The notes under the pieces were generated by a model. It was not told the origin of the DNA and did not search any database. It saw only the letters and a program-made list of their open reading frames with translations. Position numbers and translations under genes: made by a program. Shown one piece after another: positions 5,469-8,699 of a DNA stretch of 8,699 nt (the stretch's first letter is position 1; each line of letters opens with the position of its first letter). This DNA comes from Candidatus Peribacter sp. UBA2144 (GTDB taxonomy: Bacteria > Patescibacteriota > Gracilibacteria > Peribacterales > Peribacteraceae): NCBI GenBank assembly GCA_002328295.1, contig DCXE01000063.1, positions 1 to 8,699 of the forward strand. Direction: 5' to 3'.

Positions 5469-5522
5469 GTCAATTGTCAATTGCCTGTACTGAGCTTAGT
5501 CGAAGTATTAATTGTCAATTGC
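5469..5522. repeat. REP-like hairpin between two direct repeats
   Basis: A 14-base unit (CAATTGTCAATTGC at 5471-5484; TAATTGTCAATTGC at 5509-5522) occurs twice, flanking CTGTACTGAGCTTAGTCGAAGTAT. That core has TACT/AGTA arms (5488-5491 and 5504-5507) and resembles the widespread CTGAGC...GTCGAAG intergenic repeats. CCTGTACT at its left matches the arm of the 5128-5159 hairpin. The 14-mer is itself two heptamers of the CAATTGC type that recurs at 6200-6227. Confidence 0.65.
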
Positions 5523-5524
5523 TT

Positions 5525-5553
5525 GCCGGCCGTAGCCCGAAGGCGAAGGCTGG
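5525..5553. repeat. small GC-rich repeat abutting a stop codon
   Basis: This segment begins with GCCGGC (5525-5530), continues with AGCC/GGCT arms (5534-5537 and 5548-5551) and contains GCCCGAAGGCGAAGGC, a close relative of CGCCGAAGCGAAGGC near 4815. It ends one base before the TGA of the minus-strand coiled-coil gene. It may belong to the same REP-like family. Confidence 0.45.
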
Positions 5554-5554
5554 T

Positions 5555-6103
5555 TCAGTACCACTTAATGGTGTCAGTATCACCGCCTCTTTTCTCGTAT
5601 TCGTATTCAACTTCCTTGAGGTCTATCAAAGAATCTTCATATTTTTCCCTCGATTTAATGATCTTAATCCAGGTATCGAAGTATTTCTTTGCTGCCCTAC
5701 GCTCATTTTGCACCTCCTTGAGCTTAAGTTTTTGCAGACTTAACTCATCCTTATCCGCATCATCCTCTCTCATATCATCATATTCATTATCCTCATCGTC
5801 CTCTTTTCGCTCCAAATCCCGATCTGTTCGCTTTTTCTTATCTTCAATCCTGTCGAGGAGATCCTGGTAAAAATCCTCAATTCTTTCACGTTCATCCTCC
5901 ATTTCTTTCTCAAAATCCTTAATATCATCCTTCACTTCGTCCTCCTCTTCCTTGGCTTTGCAGATTTCGTAAGCATCCCGCCCATCTTCTTCTTTTACAG
6001 TATCACAGTCCGTCCGCGCACTTGCGGGGATTGTGATTAGGATCAGAAGCCCGAAGGTTAGTGGAAGTAAGCTTCTCAGAGGAGGGAATTTATACGTCTG
6101 CAA
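5555..6103 (-). CDS. exported acidic coiled-coil protein, unknown function
   Basis: The 182-residue product starts with a signal peptide: K5 and R10, a hydrophobic core LLPLTFGLLILITI (12-25) and the cleavage motif ASA at 27-29. The mature chain has two cysteines near its start (C33 and C48, possibly a disulfide). It then runs about 110 residues of Asp/Glu/Lys/Arg-rich helix with repeated charged clusters (EMEDERERIEDFYQDLLDRI, then KKKRTDRDLERKEDDEDNEYDD), typical of a long single helix or coiled coil. It ends KRGGDTDTIKWY. The start is TTG at 6103 because the frame upstream has no ATG or GTG and the signal peptide begins right there; no Shine-Dalgarno is seen. It lies 126 bases downstream of the nuclease gene on the same strand, with a heptamer repeat between them, so co-transcription is possible but uncertain. 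I recognise no family; an extracytoplasmic structural or spacer role is a guess. Confidence 0.75.
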   Translation of the reverse strand: MQTYKFPPLRSLLPLTFGLLILITIPASARTDCDTVKEEDGRDAYEICKAKEEEDEVKDDIKDFEKEMEDERERIEDFYQDLLDRIEDKKKRTDRDLERKEDDEDNEYDDMREDDADKDELSLQKLKLKEVQNERRAAKKYFDTWIKIIKSREKYEDSLIDLKEVEYEYEKRGGDTDTIKWY

Positions 6104-6145
6104 GGGAAATGTTGCAATTGAGGAATTGAATGGATGTGGTGAAAG

Positions 6146-6227
6146 GCTATTGGCAATTAGCTGTTGGCTTTTAGCTATTATTTATTTATAGGAATCAGCC
6201 AATTGCCACAGGCCAATTGCCAATTGC
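6146..6227. repeat. inverted pair of degenerate heptamer arrays
   Basis: The left arm (6146-6180) is five heptamers fitting GCWNTTR, such as GCTATTG and GCAATTA. After a 12-base spacer the right arm (6193-6227) is five heptamers mostly CAATTGC, the reverse complement of the same unit, with CACAGGC and AATCAGC as diverged members. The right arm ends two bases before the nuclease stop codon. The layout of short-unit arrays in opposite orientation resembles the flanks of the four-helix gene, but nothing lies between them here. Confidence 0.75.
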
Positions 6228-6229
6228 AT

Positions 6230-6706
6230 CTAATTACACTCTCTCCAAAGACCGAGATTGTCTTCACGTGCTTTTTGTTCAAAAGCTTCATATTCTTTAA
6301 GTTTCAGATGAGGGAATCTTGAATAATTGCGTGCATACCCCTCTTTGATAAGTTCAGCACCAATATCTTTTCCATCAGAGAGTATATATCTAAGCAATCG
6401 GTCATATTTATCTCTGTCTTCATCAGATTTTGGTTCAAGTATTACGGTTTTTCTCCCAATAAGCTCACTTAAGCGTTCAGCTGACTCGGAGCTAAAGCAT
6501 TCTTCTTTCTCTGGAGCATCTATACCTATTATACGTACATATTCAGGTTCATCTTTGTATTTAACAACAACAGTATCTCCGTCCACAATACGCAGAACTT
6601 GGTAGAAACTCACTGTATCCTCAGAAAATTCTGATTTTATTTCATTTGAGGCAGTACAGCTGATTAAAAGGAGTGAAAATAAAATAAAATAATTTTTTCC
6701 AAGCAT
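6230..6706 (-). CDS. thermonuclease-family (SNase) lipoprotein
   Basis: The 158-residue protein is a staphylococcal-nuclease-like enzyme that cleaves DNA and RNA with Ca2+ in well-studied members. A lipoprotein signal comes first: K4, a hydrophobic stretch, and lipobox LISC with C17 as the lipidated residue, so the enzyme should be membrane-anchored outside the cytoplasm. The nuclease fold follows with VDGDTV (41-46), VRIIGIDAPE (57-66) and DKYDRLLRYI (99-108). By comparison with S. aureus nuclease the active-site residues are D44, R58, D63, E66 and R103, all present. The domain is complete through GLWRECN at the end. ATG 6706 is preceded by a good promoter whose start point would fall on the ATG itself, so the mRNA is probably leaderless. 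A role in scavenging nucleotides from extracellular DNA would fit a minimal-genome cell lacking biosynthesis, but that is inference. Confidence 0.93.
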   Translation of the reverse strand: MLGKNYFILFSLLLISCTASNEIKSEFSEDTVSFYQVLRIVDGDTVVVKYKDEPEYVRIIGIDAPEKEECFSSESAERLSELIGRKTVILEPKSDEDRDKYDRLLRYILSDGKDIGAELIKEGYARNYSRFPHLKLKEYEAFEQKAREDNLGLWRECN

Positions 6707-6713
6707 GAATTGT

Positions 6714-6741
6714 ATTATGAATGTTTGATTAACACAGTCAA
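6714..6741 (-). promoter_or_regulatory. sigma70-type promoter of the nuclease gene, leaderless
   Basis: On the minus strand TTGACT (6741-6736) and CATAAT (6719-6714) are separated by 16 bases; each matches the sigma70 consensus at 5 of 6. Only seven bases separate the -10 box from the ATG at 6706, so transcription would begin at or next to the start codon. The absence of any Shine-Dalgarno agrees. Confidence 0.65.
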
Positions 6742-6751
6742 CTTTAATAAT

Positions 6752-6780
6752 TTGGCTAATAGTAAATAATTTCTTAAACT
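6752..6780 (+). promoter_or_regulatory. possible promoter of the Cys-rich protein gene
   Basis: TTGGCT (6752-6757), a 17-base spacer and TAAACT (6775-6780) form a weak sigma70-like promoter 24 bases before ATG 6805. It is back to back with the nuclease promoter. No Shine-Dalgarno precedes the ATG; the bases before it are CCCCCTTTAGAAT. Confidence 0.35.
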
Positions 6781-6804
6781 TGCTCTAATATCCCCCTTTA
6801 GAAT

Positions 6805-8699
6805 ATGCCTGAATTTAAGACAAAGTTTGCCCTACTTTCTGTAGTCGCAGCAGCGCTTTTTGTAGTTCCAGTTTTGGTGCCGGTTGCCAGCGATCTGGTT
6901 GGTAAAGTAAACACATCTCAAGGGTCGTCCATTACTATTGGTGATAATTTAGACAAGAATCTGCGTAAAAGTGGAAGTACGTGGAAGAAATATAAAGGCG
7001 GATATAAAGGGAGTCATATGAATTTTACACCAAAGAGGGTTTCAAGAAGGCGTTACAATAGGAATAGCAGAAGGTGGGTCACCTATTATAGTTATGATAG
7101 AGGATACGTTTATTGGGAATGGAAAGGTGGAGTGCCTGTAACCGCTAAGAACCAGAAATTTGAGTTGTATGTAACGTGGCCTGGTAACAAACAGCTTTCC
7201 AAAACTGTAAGCGCTTACGTTTTGCATAGAAATAATAGAAACAGATGGGATTATCTTATTAATAACATTAAGTTTAGCCAATCCACTTCACCATCCGGTA
7301 CAGATTACGGCGGCGTAAAATGGAAGAAGATAGGGTCTCCATTCGTATTACATCCTAATAAACGAACGCGAGTTTATCTTCTCGCGCCTAAGAGCCAAAA
7401 AATGACAGTGGATGCTGTAATGCTTAGGCCTGTTACCAATTGTGGAAATGAAGAGAAAGAAGCTGGAGAGGATTGCGATGATGGAAACGACGATCCAAAT
7501 GATGGATGCCATAAGTGTCGGTATAAATGTTTCGACTCGGATGGGAAAGATAAGACAAGTGCTGGATATGTAATTGTTATGAACAAAGATGGCGAAATGA
7601 TTCGTGAGCCAGATAAGTGTGATGATGATGAGGTTGTTGAGCGTATTTGTGTGAAAAACAAGCCGGAAGTTTATGTGTTTAACTGTGAATATATGTGTAA
7701 AGAAGGCGCTTGCATAAAGACTGAAGCAGGCAAAGTCATACACAAAGTGGGTCCAAATCAGGGAAACAAAGCGGGTCCCAATGTGGAATTTGGCATAGAG
7801 GATATTATAAATCTTCCATACCGTGCTGAAGTATTAATCTCTGCAAAAAGAAGTATTCCCAAAAGCGATAAAGTTATAACAATACCGATTGCTAATGAAG
7901 GAATGACAGAAGATCCTGCATTCAAGTGGAGCGGAAAGCGAAAGTTCACAGATGCGGAATCCGGTACTTATCACTATGTTCTGATAGTCAAAGATGGTCT
8001 TGGTAATCTTCGACTTGAGAACAAAATTGAACATAGTTTTTATGTTATAGGAGAGACTCCATGTGCAAAAGAGGGAGAGGCTGTGTATGGCGACGGTGTT
8101 CCGGGGCCAAAGCTTTGTTGTGATGATCTGAAGATAAGACCATGGGGATGCGAAGCTCCGACAAATGGTTCAGAAGGTGTTTGCGTAGAAGAACTTACTT
8201 GCGGGAATGATACATGCGATGAAGGCGAGGATAAATGTAATTGCGAAGAGGATTGTGTAATTTCCAATGCAGAATGCGGTAATAATCTTATCGAGTACCC
8301 TGAGGAGTGTGATAAAGGGGTTAAGATTGACCATGGTTCATGTACAAAGGAATGTAAGGTTAAAGACGGTCGGACCTGTTTTGCCCGTGGGCCAAGTATT
8401 TGTTACAAGAATGAGTTAAATCTTACTTGCGAAGATGACATTGACCATCGATTCCTACACTATTGTGCCTTGCAGAATGAGAGGAAATCATGTTTTGATA
8501 GCTATGGAAGATTCTTGGGCTGTTTTCACGGATGCAAAGGTGAGGGACAAATGTTATGTGATGTAACTGATAGTGATACGAGATATTGTATGGGTGATTC
8601 CGATTGCACCCGGGGTGATAGATGCTCGAGCATGCGCACATGTGAAGAAGATGAAGGAGGCGATGACGATTATGGCGACGATGATGACGATGATGACGA
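6805..8699 (+). CDS. exported golvesin-like/Cys-rich-repeat surface protein, C-terminus off window
   Basis: The frame is open from ATG 6805 to the window edge, 631 codons with no stop. Residues 8-29 are a hydrophobic export signal or membrane anchor. Residues about 53-211 look like a golvesin C-terminal-type beta domain, with FELYVTWPG at 119-127 and the closing VDAVMLRPV (202-210). A DUF4215/Myxococcus Cys-rich-type repeat follows at 213: CGN, then GEDCDDGN and DGCHKC. Residues about 325-425 form a beta-rich, Ig-like stretch (TYHYVLIVKDGLGN). A second Cys cluster starts at 466 (CGNDTCDEGEDKCNCEEDC) and continues with CGNNLIEYPEECD. A third contains SDCTRGDRC near 600. An Asp-rich run follows at the window edge. 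Such proteins are secreted, disulfide-rich and often adhesive or carbohydrate-binding. The many cysteines imply oxidative folding outside the cytoplasm. The exact ligand is unknown. The start is supported by the signal sequence and by the divergent promoter region. Confidence 0.88.
   Translation, partial: MPEFKTKFALLSVVAAALFVVPVLVPVASDLVGKVNTSQGSSITIGDNLDKNLRKSGSTWKKYKGGYKGSHMNFTPKRVSRRRYNRNSRRWVTYYSYDRGYVYWEWKGGVPVTAKNQKFELYVTWPGNKQLSKTVSAYVLHRNNRNRWDYLINNIKFSQSTSPSGTDYGGVKWKKIGSPFVLHPNKRTRVYLLAPKSQKMTVDAVMLRPVTNCGNEEKEAGEDCDDGNDDPNDGCHKCRYKCFDSDGKDKTSAGYVIVMNKDGEMIREPDKCDDDEVVERICVKNKPEVYVFNCEYMCKEGACIKTEAGKVIHKVGPNQGNKAGPNVEFGIEDIINLPYRAEVLISAKRSIPKSDKVITIPIANEGMTEDPAFKWSGKRKFTDAESGTYHYVLIVKDGLGNLRLENKIEHSFYVIGETPCAKEGEAVYGDGVPGPKLCCDDLKIRPWGCEAPTNGSEGVCVEELTCGNDTCDEGEDKCNCEEDCVISNAECGNNLIEYPEECDKGVKIDHGSCTKECKVKDGRTCFARGPSICYKNELNLTCEDDIDHRFLHYCALQNERKSCFDSYGRFLGCFHGCKGEGQMLCDVTDSDTRYCMGDSDCTRGDRCSSMRTCEEDEGGDDDYGDDDDDDD
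8662..8699 (+). repeat. Asp-codon low-complexity run at the window edge
   Basis: Repeated GAT/GAC codons encode an Asp run interrupted by Tyr-Gly. This is probably the start of an acidic linker or calcium-binding-like tract in the surface protein and may continue past the window. Confidence 0.7.

Noticed and set aside
5474..5870. Two Ser/Leu/Phe-rich plus-strand frames
   Set aside because: They are the antisense of the Asp/Glu/Lys-rich coiled-coil gene, which produces long stop-free Ser/Leu/Phe frames.
7042..8641. Minus-strand frames under the Cys-rich gene
   Set aside because: The plus frame from 6805 is open to the window edge with signal peptide and recognisable domains; the minus frames are its shadows.
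216..8699. Alternative genetic code with TGA as glycine or tryptophan
   Set aside because: No CDS needs an in-frame TGA to be read through, and a TGA ends the coiled-coil gene at a sensible place.

Overview
The window looks like a piece of a small-genome, moderately AT-rich bacterial chromosome, most plausibly Candidate Phyla Radiation (Patescibacteria) or a close relative. This is inference. The support is a short HrcA, a long VirD4/TraG-like ATPase that starts without a membrane segment, little Shine-Dalgarno use, a secreted protein combining a golvesin-like domain with Cys-rich repeats, and abundant REP-like DNA. The standard code fits: no CDS has an internal TGA, and TGA serves as a stop at 5555-5557.

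Layout. Positions 1-83 hold the start of a minus-strand gene that leaves the window. Positions 180-935 hold a CIRCE-like operator and a compact hrcA. Positions 929-1375 hold a four-helix-bundle gene packed between two telomere-like hexamer arrays; the left array supplies the hrcA stop codon, and the right array encodes the small protein's tail and stop. Positions 1377-4070 encode a VirD4/TraG-like P-loop ATPase with a charged C-terminal tail. Positions 4067-4609 (minus) encode a REP-associated Y1 (IS200-type) transposase whose ORF contains a perfect 24-bp GC-rich palindrome. Positions 4611-5554 form a 940-base tract without a convincing gene but dense in hairpins, an inverted repeat pair bracketing a 55-codon ORF, and REP-like and heptamer repeats. 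Positions 5555-6103 (minus) encode a secreted acidic coiled-coil protein. Positions 6230-6706 (minus) encode a lipoprotein thermonuclease with a probably leaderless promoter. From 6805 to the window end runs a large exported Cys-rich protein that is incomplete.

How the parts fit. hrcA is probably autoregulated through the CIRCE site and may be co-transcribed with the four-helix gene and the ATPase. The nuclease, the coiled-coil protein and the Cys-rich protein are all exported, so the right half is an envelope/secretome region, with the nuclease and the Cys-rich gene divergently arranged around 6707-6804. The left and middle parts show mobile or repeat-driven remodelling: short-unit repeat arrays and REP-like hairpins abut stop codons repeatedly (933, 1358, 5555, 6230), and a RAYT that might act on such hairpins is present.
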